Part shown: positions 26,914 through 34,226 of the stretch, in pieces
How positions within the stretch are numbered: the first letter of the stretch is position 1
Layout: each line of letters starts with the position of its first letter
Program-made: the position numbers and the translations under genes
Notes under the pieces: model-generated
What the model saw: the letters and a program-made list of their open reading frames with translations, nothing else
Told to the model about the DNA's origin: nothing
Database searches by the model: none
Assembly: GCF_028728205.1 (NCBI RefSeq)
Contig: NZ_JAQYUU010000001.1
Coordinates: 186,001-250,000 of the forward strand
Direction: 5' to 3'
DNA: 64,000 nt
DNA from: Clostridium sp. 'White wine YQ'
GTDB taxonomy: Bacteria; Bacillota; Clostridia; Clostridiales; Clostridiaceae

Positions 26914-29442
26914 ATGATGAAGGATAATTGTATGAGAGGATTATCTTCAAAAGAGGTCTTAGAGTTAAGAAATAAATACGGGCTTAATGAAGTTACTAAT
27001 AATGAAAAAACCAGTCCAATAAAAAAGTTTATTGGAGTTTTTAAGGAACCTATGTTTTTGCTTTTACTTGGGACTGCGACAATATATCTTATCCTAGGAG
27101 ATATTAAGGAAGCATTGATAATGCTTATTTTCGTAGGATTCGTAGCATCTATAACATTTATTCAAGAATGGAAGACAGAGAAAACTTTAAATGCTTTAAA
27201 GGAATTAACGGCCCCAAATGTCAAAGCAATTAGAGACGGGAAAAAAGTAATAATAAAAAGCTTTGAACTAGTGCCGGGAGATATTGTCTTATTAAGTGAA
27301 GGAGATAGAATACCAGCTGACTGTTCTATTTTAGAAGTATCAAACTTTTCAGTAGATGAATCCATTCTTACTGGAGAAGCTGAACCAGTATTTAAAAATA
27401 TCACCAAAAATGAGCAAGTTAACGAAGAATATTGGAAGAAAGATAAATTATATGCTGGAACACTTTCAGTAGTTGGAACATGCACTGCAAAGGTTGAGTT
27501 TACAGGTTATAATACTGAATATGGAAAGATAGCAAAAGTTATAAGTGAAACAAAAGAAGAACTTACTCCATTGCAAAATAAGATACAGACCTTAGTTAAG
27601 AACTTGGCCATTGTTGGGCTGATATTATGCATAACACTTATTATAGTGACATATTTTTATAATCATGACATAATCAAAAGTATACTTTCAGGAATAACTC
27701 TTGCAATGGCAATAATTCCAGAAGAATTTCCTGTTGTATTAACAGTATTTCTTTCTTTAGGAGCATTTCGTTTAGCACGAAAAAATGCTCTAATGAGAAA
27801 AATATCTGCAGTTGAAACCCTAGGTTCAGCTACAATTTTAGCAGTTGATAAAACTGGCACAATCACAAAAAATGATATGGAAGTTAAGGGCATTTTTGAC
27901 GGTAGTTATGTTGATATTAATGATTTTAAGGATGAATATTTAAGTAGGTTGATGCTTTTTGCTTGTGAGAAGGATCCCTATGATCCAATGGAAAAGTCTA
28001 TAATTAAAATGGCAAATGAAAGAATCAACGATACCTACATTAAAAATTTTGATTTGGCATTAAATATTCCATTTAATTCAGAAACAAAGAGAATGGCAAA
28101 TATATATAGAAAAGATGATAAATTTTATGTAGCTGTAAAAGGTTCCCATGAAGCATTGCTTCATCTATGCAAAATGGATGAAATAGAAAAACAAAGAATC
28201 CTTAAAGAAGTTGATTTCATGGCAAATAAAGGATTGAGGGTTATTACAATATGTGACTGTGATGCTGAGGAGTTATACGAAGATATTGAAAAGTATGAGC
28301 TGACCTTTAGGGGATTAATTGGGCTTCAAGACCCTCCTAAGGAAGGAGTAAAAGAAGCAATTAAACTATGCAAGCAAGCTGGAATAAGAGTTGTAATGAT
28401 AACAGGTGATTATAATAAAACAGCTATGGCCATAGGAAATGAGATAGGGCTGCAATTTAAGGATAGAGCAATTACTGGAAATGAGATAGATAATATGAGT
28501 GATGAGGAGTTATGCAGAGAAGTAACTAATTGTGATATATTTTCTAGAGTTATTCCAGGTCATAAAATGAGAATTGTTAAGGCATTGAAGGCATCAGGAG
28601 AAATAGTGGCTATGACTGGAGATGGGGTTAATGATGCACCTGCATTGAAGGTTGCAGACATAGGTATAGCTATGGGAAAAAGAGGGACAGAGGTAGCAAA
28701 AGAAGCAGCTCATATGGTATTAATGGATGACAATTTCACAACAATAGTGAGTTCTGTAAAAGATGGAAGAAGGATATTTGATAATATCAGAAAAGCTATG
28801 GTATATATTATGGTTATCCATATACCAATAATATGTTTATCACTATTTTCACCTTTATTTAATCTTCCTCAGATTCTATTACCAGTACACATTGTTTTAC
28901 TGGAACTTATAATTGATCCAACTTGTTCAATAATATTTGAAGGGGAAGAGGCTGAACCTAATATTATGGATAAGCCACCAAGGAATCCAAAAGAGCCATT
29001 ATTAACTAGAATGTTAACTTTTAAAGTTATATTGCAAGGGATATCAATGTTTGCTGCAGCTTTTATTCCATTTCATTACATGGTGGATTTAGGGCTTAAT
29101 GTAGATTATGCTAGAAGTTTTGCATTGGTAGTTTTAATTGTATCTAACGTTATATTAGTTCTAGTAAATAGATCTAACACTCAATATATAATAAATATAT
29201 TTAAAGAAAAGCAAAGTAAAGCAAGATTGCTTATTAATAGTCTTGCACTAATTATGGTATTTCTAATAGTGTATATACCATTTTTGAATGGAATTTTTGG
29301 AACTTCAGGGTTAGAAATAGATATGTTATTATTAGCAATAGTCATAGGTATAATATCATCAATATGGTGGGAAGTAATAAAAATAATAGGGAACAATAAG
29401 AATACAGATATTAAACTTAATATATCAGAATTTAAGCAGTGA
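26914..29442 (+). CDS. Cation-transporting P-type ATPase (P2-like)
   Basis: An ATP-driven cation pump of 842 residues. Features in order: an N-terminal cation-ATPase segment (GLSSKEVLELRNKYG), membrane hairpin 1-2, actuator domain with LTGEAEPV, the TM4 motif IPEEFPVVLT, the phosphorylation motif AVDKTGTIT (Asp312), a nucleotide-binding domain, the hinge GDGVNDAPALKVADIG, and a six-segment C-terminal membrane part. PEEFP replaces the PEGLP/PEALP of many Ca2+ pumps, so the ion is uncertain. The ATGs at 26914 and 26917 both follow GGGGTGAT. The twin-repeat promoter suggests metal- or stress-responsive control. Confidence 0.9.
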   Translation: MMKDNCMRGLSSKEVLELRNKYGLNEVTNNEKTSPIKKFIGVFKEPMFLLLLGTATIYLILGDIKEALIMLIFVGFVASITFIQEWKTEKTLNALKELTAPNVKAIRDGKKVIIKSFELVPGDIVLLSEGDRIPADCSILEVSNFSVDESILTGEAEPVFKNITKNEQVNEEYWKKDKLYAGTLSVVGTCTAKVEFTGYNTEYGKIAKVISETKEELTPLQNKIQTLVKNLAIVGLILCITLIIVTYFYNHDIIKSILSGITLAMAIIPEEFPVVLTVFLSLGAFRLARKNALMRKISAVETLGSATILAVDKTGTITKNDMEVKGIFDGSYVDINDFKDEYLSRLMLFACEKDPYDPMEKSIIKMANERINDTYIKNFDLALNIPFNSETKRMANIYRKDDKFYVAVKGSHEALLHLCKMDEIEKQRILKEVDFMANKGLRVITICDCDAEELYEDIEKYELTFRGLIGLQDPPKEGVKEAIKLCKQAGIRVVMITGDYNKTAMAIGNEIGLQFKDRAITGNEIDNMSDEELCREVTNCDIFSRVIPGHKMRIVKALKASGEIVAMTGDGVNDAPALKVADIGIAMGKRGTEVAKEAAHMVLMDDNFTTIVSSVKDGRRIFDNIRKAMVYIMVIHIPIICLSLFSPLFNLPQILLPVHIVLLELIIDPTCSIIFEGEEAEPNIMDKPPRNPKEPLLTRMLTFKVILQGISMFAAAFIPFHYMVDLGLNVDYARSFALVVLIVSNVILVLVNRSNTQYIINIFKEKQSKARLLINSLALIMVFLIVYIPFLNGIFGTSGLEIDMLLLAIVIGIISSIWWEVIKIIGNNKNTDIKLNISEFKQ

Positions 29443-29467
29443 TAACTATCGTGAATATCGAGAATGA

Positions 29468-29506
29468 ATTATAGAGTATAGAAAATTTAAATCTATACTC
29501 TATAAT
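29468..29506. terminator. Perfect hairpin after the P-type ATPase gene
   Basis: A 15-pair perfect stem begins ATTATAGAGTATAGA and ends TCTATACTCTATAAT with a 9-base loop. There is no clear T-tract. It could end or protect the ATPase transcript. Confidence 0.55.
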
Positions 29507-29600
29507 TATAAATCAAAATATATAAATTATTTCCCGGAAAATATTTAGTCGGTTATAGCAAAATATTTTTGAATGCATATTATGGTATAAAGTAATTTTT

Positions 29601-30194
29601 ATGGATAATATTATGGATAAAAAGTATGATGTTAGTTTGGAACTAGATGATGAGGTAGAGGGTTTACTTAAAGAAGGAGAATATTTAGGAAGAGGACATA
29701 ATGGGATTGTTTATTTATTACCAGGGAAAAAAATAATTAAAATATTTTATGATAAAAAAATATGCTTAAAAGAAGCACAAGTTTTTAAACGAGCAAAGGG
29801 TTCTAAATATTTTCCCAAGATAATAAAACATGGAGATAAATATATAATTCGTGAATTGGTTGAAGGAGTTAGATTAGATAAATATATAAAAGACAACGGA
29901 TTAACTAAAGAATTGACTAAAGAATTATATAAGGTTATAAAAGAATTTAAAAAATTGCAGTTTACAAAATTAGATATTAGATGTAGAGATGTTTATGTAG
30001 ATGGGAAAGGTAATATTAAGATTATTGATCCTAAGAATAGTTATACTAGAAAAAAATCATATCCAAGACATTTAATGAAGGGATTAGAAAAATTAGATGT
30101 TTTAGAAGTCTTTGTGGAAAATTTAAAAAAGACAGATACCAGAGTTGCAAAGGAATGGATGGATAAATTCAAAAAGTATTTTAAATTGAAGTAA
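29601..30194 (+). CDS. Small protein-kinase-fold protein
   Basis: A 197-residue soluble protein with a reduced kinase core. A glycine loop GRGHNGIVYL (about 31-40) is followed by the probable ATP lysine in KKIIKIF and an acidic helix (LKEAQVF). The hinge-like IIRELVEGVRLDKYI leads to a catalytic-loop-like LDIRCRDVYVD, and IIDPKN stands at the DFG position. The HRD motif is not standard, as in RIO- and Bud32-like or lipid-sugar kinases. Small proteins like this are annotated as Ser/Thr kinases in clostridia, but neither substrate nor activity is known. The ribosome site is weak. It is flanked by hairpins and appears to be monocistronic. Confidence 0.65.
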   Translation: MDNIMDKKYDVSLELDDEVEGLLKEGEYLGRGHNGIVYLLPGKKIIKIFYDKKICLKEAQVFKRAKGSKYFPKIIKHGDKYIIRELVEGVRLDKYIKDNGLTKELTKELYKVIKEFKKLQFTKLDIRCRDVYVDGKGNIKIIDPKNSYTRKKSYPRHLMKGLEKLDVLEVFVENLKKTDTRVAKEWMDKFKKYFKLK

Positions 30195-30197
30195 ATA

Positions 30198-30241
30198 AAG
30201 GATTGTAAAAATGACTCATGTGCATTTTTACAATCCTTTTT
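30198..30241. terminator. Bidirectional terminator between the kinase-like and nitroreductase genes
   Basis: AAGGATTGTAAAAATG pairs exactly with CATTTTTACAATCCTT (30198-30213 and 30223-30238), followed by T's. The two flanking genes converge on it. Confidence 0.85.
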
Positions 30242-30244
30242 ACT

Positions 30245-30778
30245 TTAAAGTGTTTCAAAAAATACTGTTTCAGATAAGGGTTTTCTCCTAGTATCGTGTC
30301 TATTTGGAGAAGCATTCTCAGAAGCATCCTCTTCAGGTTTTGCATATCCAATGGCTAAAATGTTAATTGGCTCAAAATTATCTGGTAATTTAAACTCTTC
30401 TCTAAGAATAGTAGGCTCAAAATGACAAATCCATACTGAACCTAAGCCTAGCTCAGTAGCTTGTAGGATCATATGAGTTGTAACTATACTTGCATCTATA
30501 TCTGCAGTATCTTTATCGTCGTATCTTCGCTTCCAAGAAGTATTGTGATCTGAGCATATAATTATTGCTAAAGGTGCACCTTTAATATCTGCACTTTTCT
30601 TTAGTTTGGTTAGTCCTTCTTCTTTTTGAACTACGATTAAACGTTGAGGTTGAAAATTAGCAGCAGTAGGAGCAATTCTACCAGACTCTAATATTTTTGT
30701 TAGTTTTTCTTCTTCTACGCTTTTAGTCTCGTATTTTCTTACGGAATATCTTTTTTTAGCTAAATCCAAAAAATCCAT
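30245..30778 (-). CDS. Nitroreductase-family flavoprotein
   Basis: FMN-dependent NAD(P)H oxidoreductase of 177 residues. The family signature is the N-terminal KKRYSVRKYE (FMN-binding Arg/Ser), the RIAPTAANFQPQR loop, and the later LGLGSVWICHF and AIGYAKPEE. The start at 30778 is an ATG with GGAGG upstream. An in-frame TTG at 30793 lies before that ribosome site. It is divergent from an HxlR-type regulator, a pairing like HypR and the nitroreductase HypO in Bacillus subtilis, so control by electrophile or disulfide stress is inferred. The substrate is unknown. Confidence 0.88.
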   Translation of the reverse strand: MDFLDLAKKRYSVRKYETKSVEEEKLTKILESGRIAPTAANFQPQRLIVVQKEEGLTKLKKSADIKGAPLAIIICSDHNTSWKRRYDDKDTADIDASIVTTHMILQATELGLGSVWICHFEPTILREEFKLPDNFEPINILAIGYAKPEEDASENASPNRHDTRRKPLSETVFFETL

Positions 30779-30810
30779 TTGAATTTCCTCCAATAAAATT
30801 ATTTCTCATG

Positions 30811-30838
30811 TTGACAAGTATAACACCATAACTATAAA
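30811..30838 (+). promoter_or_regulatory. Promoter of the divergent HxlR regulator gene
   Basis: TTGACA at 30811-30816 and TATAAA at 30833-30838 are 16 bases apart. The nitroreductase promoter on the other strand must overlap this region, which suits shared control. Confidence 0.6.
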
Positions 30839-30900
30839 ATTGGAAGTGGTTACATTTATGACATATGATTACCTAAAAGGAACTATAGGAGTGAATTAGT

Positions 30901-31224
30901 GTGAGAGAAGAATTTGAAAATAATGATAAAACAATATGCTGCGTGGAAAAAGCTTTGAATGTTTTAGATGGAAAGTGGTCATTCTTAGTTATTAAAAACC
31001 TTTTTGATGGAACAAAAAGATTTGGTGAACTAAGAAAATCTCTACATAACATAAGTCCTAAAACATTAACATTAAGACTTAGGGAATTAGAACAATGCGG
31101 AGTAGTGCAGAGGAAGGTTTATCCTACTATTCCTCCAGCAGTAGAATATTCATTGACTGAAAAGGGACAAGACTTAAGAAATATAATTGATGAAATGAAT
31201 ATATGGGGAAAAAAGTGGTGTTAA
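30901..31224 (+). CDS. HxlR-family transcriptional regulator (HypR-like)
   Basis: A 107-residue winged-helix dimer. The core reads ALNVLDGKWSFLVIKNL and FGELRKSLHNISPKTLTLRL, then the wing GVVQRKVYPTIPPAVEYSLT. Two adjacent cysteines (Cys13, Cys14) stand at the N-terminal position where HxlR redox sensors such as YodB and HypR keep their reactive Cys. The GTG start has TAGGAG upstream. It is divergent from the nitroreductase gene, which is the likely target. Confidence 0.88.
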   Translation: MREEFENNDKTICCVEKALNVLDGKWSFLVIKNLFDGTKRFGELRKSLHNISPKTLTLRLRELEQCGVVQRKVYPTIPPAVEYSLTEKGQDLRNIIDEMNIWGKKWC

Positions 31225-31251
31225 CCTAAAGTCTATGTAAATATTTAATAC

Positions 31252-31319
31252 AGTATCATTTAGGATACTATATTTCAATAAAGTGCATTCTTGTATATAG
31301 GATTGACACTAATTATACT
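31252..31319 (+). promoter_or_regulatory. larE promoter with palindromic operator
   Basis: The palindrome AGTATC-N6-GATACT (31252-31269) is followed by TTTCAATAAAGTGCA, then TTGTAT (31291-31296), a 17-base spacer and TATACT (31314-31319). A nearly identical module precedes the alcohol dehydrogenase gene at 32915. The operator lies about 22 bases upstream of the -35, a position fit for an activator. An alternative promoter TTGACA-16-TATGTA (31303-31330) overlaps it. Confidence 0.65.
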
Positions 31320-31328
31320 ATAGATATG

Positions 31329-31368
31329 TATAGGGTTTTTGATAGGAAACTTAACTTAAAACCCTATA
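31329..31368. repeat. Dispersed palindromic repeat, copy D (minimal form)
   Basis: A 40-base copy with perfect 11-base inverted ends TATAGGGTTTT and AAAACCCTATA, and only GATAGGAAACTTAACTT between them. It lies in the 5' leader of larE, so the transcript would carry a strong hairpin. Confidence 0.75.
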
Positions 31369-31407
31369 ATATAGACAAGCCATATATATAAATTAGGAGG
31401 AGAAAAT

Positions 31408-32244
31408 ATGCTACTTAAAGAAAAATATGAATCGCTCAAAAATATAATAAAAGAACATGGCAGTGCTGCAATAGCTTTTTCGGGAGGTGTTGATAGTACA
31501 TTTCTAATGAAGGTAGCACATGAAGTTTTAGGAGATAAATTGATAGCAGTTACAGCAACCTCATCAACTTATCCTGAAAGAGAATTAAATGAAGCTATAA
31601 AGTATGCAAAGGATATGGGTGTTAAGCATATTATAATTTCTTCAGAAGAATTAGATATAGAAGGCTTTGCAAGTAATCCTAAAAATAGATGTTATTATTG
31701 TAAAAAAGAATTATTTACTAAGATTGGGGAGGTAGCCTTAGAAAATGGAGTAGAATTTGTTTTTGATGGTTCTAATCTTGATGATACTGGAGATTTTAGA
31801 CCAGGAATGCAAGCAGCAAAAGAGCTTGCTGTAGTAAGCCCACTTAAACTTGCTAACCTTACTAAAAAAGATATAAGAGATTTATCTAAGGAGCTTCAAT
31901 TACCTACCTGGAATAAACCATCTTTTGCATGTTTATCCTCAAGATTTCCTTATGGAAACAAGATTACTATAGATAAATTAAAAATGGTTGAGAAGGCTGA
32001 GCAATTCCTACTTGATATGGGAATAACACAAGTTAGAGTTAGACATCATGGAGAAATAGCAAGAATAGAAGTGGAACCTTCTGAGAGAGAAAAGTTCTTT
32101 AGCATAGAAGTTATGGATAACATAGGAAATGAATTTAAGAAAATTGGTTTCACATATGTAACACTAGATATGTTAGGATATAGAACTGGAAGCATGAATG
32201 AAGTCCTTACAGAAAATGAGAAGAAATTAGTTCTAAAAAAATAA
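31408..32244 (+). CDS. larE: Nickel-pincer cofactor sulfur transferase LarE
   Basis: ATP-dependent enzyme that adds sulfur to the pyridinium precursor of the nickel-pincer nucleotide (NPN) cofactor of lactate racemase. The 278 residues show the PP-loop AFSGGVDSTFLM near 23-34 and NRCYYCKKELF (Cys95, Cys98). They also show KPSFACLSSRFPYG with Cys175, which aligns with the sacrificial Cys176 of the Lactobacillus plantarum enzyme. The extra cysteine pair may bind an Fe-S cluster, as reported for some LarE proteins, but this is inference. A strong AGGAGGAG precedes the ATG. It has its own promoter and a strong terminator, apart from larC and larB 6 kb downstream. Confidence 0.92.
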   Translation: MLLKEKYESLKNIIKEHGSAAIAFSGGVDSTFLMKVAHEVLGDKLIAVTATSSTYPERELNEAIKYAKDMGVKHIIISSEELDIEGFASNPKNRCYYCKKELFTKIGEVALENGVEFVFDGSNLDDTGDFRPGMQAAKELAVVSPLKLANLTKKDIRDLSKELQLPTWNKPSFACLSSRFPYGNKITIDKLKMVEKAEQFLLDMGITQVRVRHHGEIARIEVEPSEREKFFSIEVMDNIGNEFKKIGFTYVTLDMLGYRTGSMNEVLTENEKKLVLKK

Positions 32245-32245
32245 A

Positions 32246-32289
32246 AAAGGTGATAATAATAGCTAATCTAAGCTATTATTATCACCTTT
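32246..32289. terminator. Bidirectional terminator between larE and hxlR
   Basis: A perfect 19-pair stem (32246-32264 and 32271-32289) with a 6-base loop. The A-run on its left side serves as a T-tract for the minus-strand regulator gene. On the plus strand the following CTTTAAT is weaker. Confidence 0.85.
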
Positions 32290-32304
32290 CTTTAATAATG
32301 AGCA

Positions 32305-32709
32305 TTAAATATCATTGGCATATAGTGATAAAGTGTTTTTTATATTTTCTCCGCATAAATCATATTTTAAATCATAATTAAAATAATTGTTTTTATAAGC
32401 CCAATCGCACATCATTTCAAGAATAGGTAAAACTTCCTTGCCATTCTCTGTAATAGAATATTCAACTTTAGGCGGAATTTCTGGATAAACTTTTCGTTCA
32501 ATTAGTCCATTTTCTTCAAGATCCCTTAATTGTTTTGTTAGTATTTTATGTGTAATATCAGGTATTAAATGTTTAAGTTGCCCAAAACGCAAAGTGTTAA
32601 TTTCACCTAAATACCATAATATGAGTGGTTTCCACTTTCCACCGATTACTTCAAATGTTACTTCAATCTCACAAGTAGCTTCCTTCAATTTAGTTATTTT
32701 CTCTTCCAT
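32305..32709 (-). CDS. HxlR-family transcriptional regulator in the lar region
   Basis: A 134-residue winged-helix regulator: TFEVIGGKWKPLILWYL, LRFGQLKHLIPDITHKILTK, LIERKVYPEIPPKVEYSIT. Cys13 lies at the redox-sensor position of the family. The start at 32709 follows AGGAGGATACTTC; a longer frame to 32775 has no such site. It sits between larE and the alcohol dehydrogenase gene, both of which have AGTATC-N6-GATACT palindromes. Its own leader has two GTATCT half-sites (32742-32747 and 32761-32766), so it is the best candidate for binding them. Confidence 0.88.
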   Translation of the reverse strand: MEEKITKLKEATCEIEVTFEVIGGKWKPLILWYLGEINTLRFGQLKHLIPDITHKILTKQLRDLEENGLIERKVYPEIPPKVEYSITENGKEVLPILEMMCDWAYKNNYFNYDLKYDLCGENIKNTLSLYANDI

Positions 32710-32741
32710 GAAGTATCCTCCTAGAATAGTATGAATTTTAT

Positions 32742-32766
32742 TGTATCTTAAAGCCCTATAGTATCT
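32742..32766 (-). promoter_or_regulatory. Possible autoregulatory half-sites of the HxlR gene
   Basis: Two direct GTATCT elements at 32742-32747 and 32761-32766 lie just upstream of the regulator start (divergent side). They match half of the AGTATC-N6-GATACT palindromes upstream of larE and the dehydrogenase gene. Confidence 0.4.
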
Positions 32767-32850
32767 AAAAGTCATTTTATACTAGAATTATTATACTACA
32801 AATATAATATCAAAGCTATTTTATAGAAGTTAAGTTAAATTAGCAAGTTT

Positions 32851-32899
32851 AAAGGTTTATAGCTCAACTAATAAATTAAGTTTCCAATAAAAACCTTAT
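32851..32899. repeat. Dispersed palindromic repeat, copy E (degenerate short form)
   Basis: AAAGGTTTATAGCTCAACT, then AATAAATTAAGTTTCC, then AATAAAAACCTT. It is in the orientation of copy C, with the GGGTTTT ends reduced to AGGTTT and AAAACCT. It lies 15 bases upstream of the operator of the dehydrogenase gene. Confidence 0.6.
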
Positions 32900-32914
32900 A
32901 ACATATGAAACACA

Positions 32915-32981
32915 GTATCATATTGGATACTATGTTTCAATAAAGTACAGTCTTGTAGGAAAAATTCCAAATGATATACTA
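32915..32981 (+). promoter_or_regulatory. Alcohol dehydrogenase promoter with palindromic operator
   Basis: The palindrome AGTATC-N6-GATACT (32915-32932), TTTCAATAAAGTACA, TTGTAG (32954-32959), a 16-base spacer and TATACT (32976-32981). Over about 50 bases it closely matches the larE module, which suggests a duplicated or conserved regulated promoter. Confidence 0.65.
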
Positions 32982-33019
32982 TATATATATACTTTTGCTA
33001 ATTAATAGGAGGTCTTGTG

Positions 33020-34198
33020 ATGAATTTTAATTATCATATACCAACAAAAGTTTTATTTGGTGCAGGCAAATTAAATGAACTTTTAAATGAGAACTTGCCA
33101 GGAAAAAAGGCATTAATTGTAACAACAGGTGGAAACTCAGTAAAAAAGTATGGATATTTAAACAGACTGGAAAGTATTCTTACTGAGAAAAAAATCGAAT
33201 ATGTTTTATTTGATAAAATATTACCTAATCCTATAAAGAGTCATGTTATGGAAGGGGCTGCTCTAGCCAAAAAGGAAAACTGTGATTTCATAATAGGACT
33301 TGGTGGGGGAAGTAGTATAGACTCGGCGAAAAGCATAGCTGTTATGGTGAATAATCCTGGGGACTACTGGGATTATATTGTGGGAGGTTCAGGAAAAGGA
33401 TTACCTGTTAAAGAAAATGTACTTCCTATCGTAGCAATTACAACAACTGCTGGAACAGGTACTGAAGCAGATCCTTGGACAGTTATAACGAAGGAAGATA
33501 CTAAAGAAAAAATTGGTTTTGGGAATGAACATACATTTCCTACTCTATCAGTAGTAGATCCTGAACTTATGCTTACAGTTCCGCCAAATCTTACAGCTTA
33601 TCAAGGCTTTGATGCACTTTTTCATTCAACTGAAGGATATATAGCTAATATAGCTACGCCTATTAGTGATGCATATGCGCTTAAAAGTATTGAATTAATA
33701 GCAAAATATCTGTCTAAAGCTGTTAAGGATGGAAATGATTTAGAAGCTAGAACACAAGTTGCACTGGCAAATACTCTTTCAGGTTTAGTAGAATCTACAT
33801 CCAGCTGTACATCAGAACATTCAATGGAACATGCACTAAGTGCTAATCATCCAGAACTTCCCCATGGAGCTGGACTTATTATGCTTTCAGAGACATATTA
33901 CACATTTTTTGCAGAAAAATCTCCTGAAAGATTTGTAAATATGGCGAGAGCTATGGGTGTTGATGTTAATTCAATAAGTGAAAATGAGAGACCTATGGCC
34001 TTTGTAAAAGCCTTAGTAAAGTTACAAGAAGAATGCGGTGTAAGAGAACTAAAAATGTCAAGTTATAATATTACTAAAGAAGAAATTCCTAGTCTAGCCC
34101 TAAATGCCCGAGAAACAATGGGAGGACTATTTGAATTAGATCCATATAAATTATCAATTGATGAGACAATTGAAATTATGCTAAAAGCATATAAGTAA
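33020..34198 (+). CDS. Iron-containing alcohol dehydrogenase (butanol-dehydrogenase-like)
   Basis: Group III metal-dependent alcohol dehydrogenase of 392 residues that interconverts aldehydes and alcohols with NAD(P)H. It has the family start NYHIPTKVLFGAGKL, the nucleotide loop IIGLGGGSSIDSAKS, TTAGTGTEADPWTV, and the metal ligands in FDALFHSTEGY and SEHSMEHALSANHPELPHG. The overall form resembles clostridial BdhA/BdhB and YqhD; substrate preference cannot be read. The ATG at 33020 lies 7 bases after AGGAGG; a GTG at 33017 is too close. The promoter shares its operator with larE. The aldo/keto reductase gene follows after 28 bases. Confidence 0.9.
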   Translation: MNFNYHIPTKVLFGAGKLNELLNENLPGKKALIVTTGGNSVKKYGYLNRLESILTEKKIEYVLFDKILPNPIKSHVMEGAALAKKENCDFIIGLGGGSSIDSAKSIAVMVNNPGDYWDYIVGGSGKGLPVKENVLPIVAITTTAGTGTEADPWTVITKEDTKEKIGFGNEHTFPTLSVVDPELMLTVPPNLTAYQGFDALFHSTEGYIANIATPISDAYALKSIELIAKYLSKAVKDGNDLEARTQVALANTLSGLVESTSSCTSEHSMEHALSANHPELPHGAGLIMLSETYYTFFAEKSPERFVNMARAMGVDVNSISENERPMAFVKALVKLQEECGVRELKMSSYNITKEEIPSLALNARETMGGLFELDPYKLSIDETIEIMLKAYK

Positions 34199-34226
34199 GA
34201 AATATAATTTTTGAGGGGGAATTACT

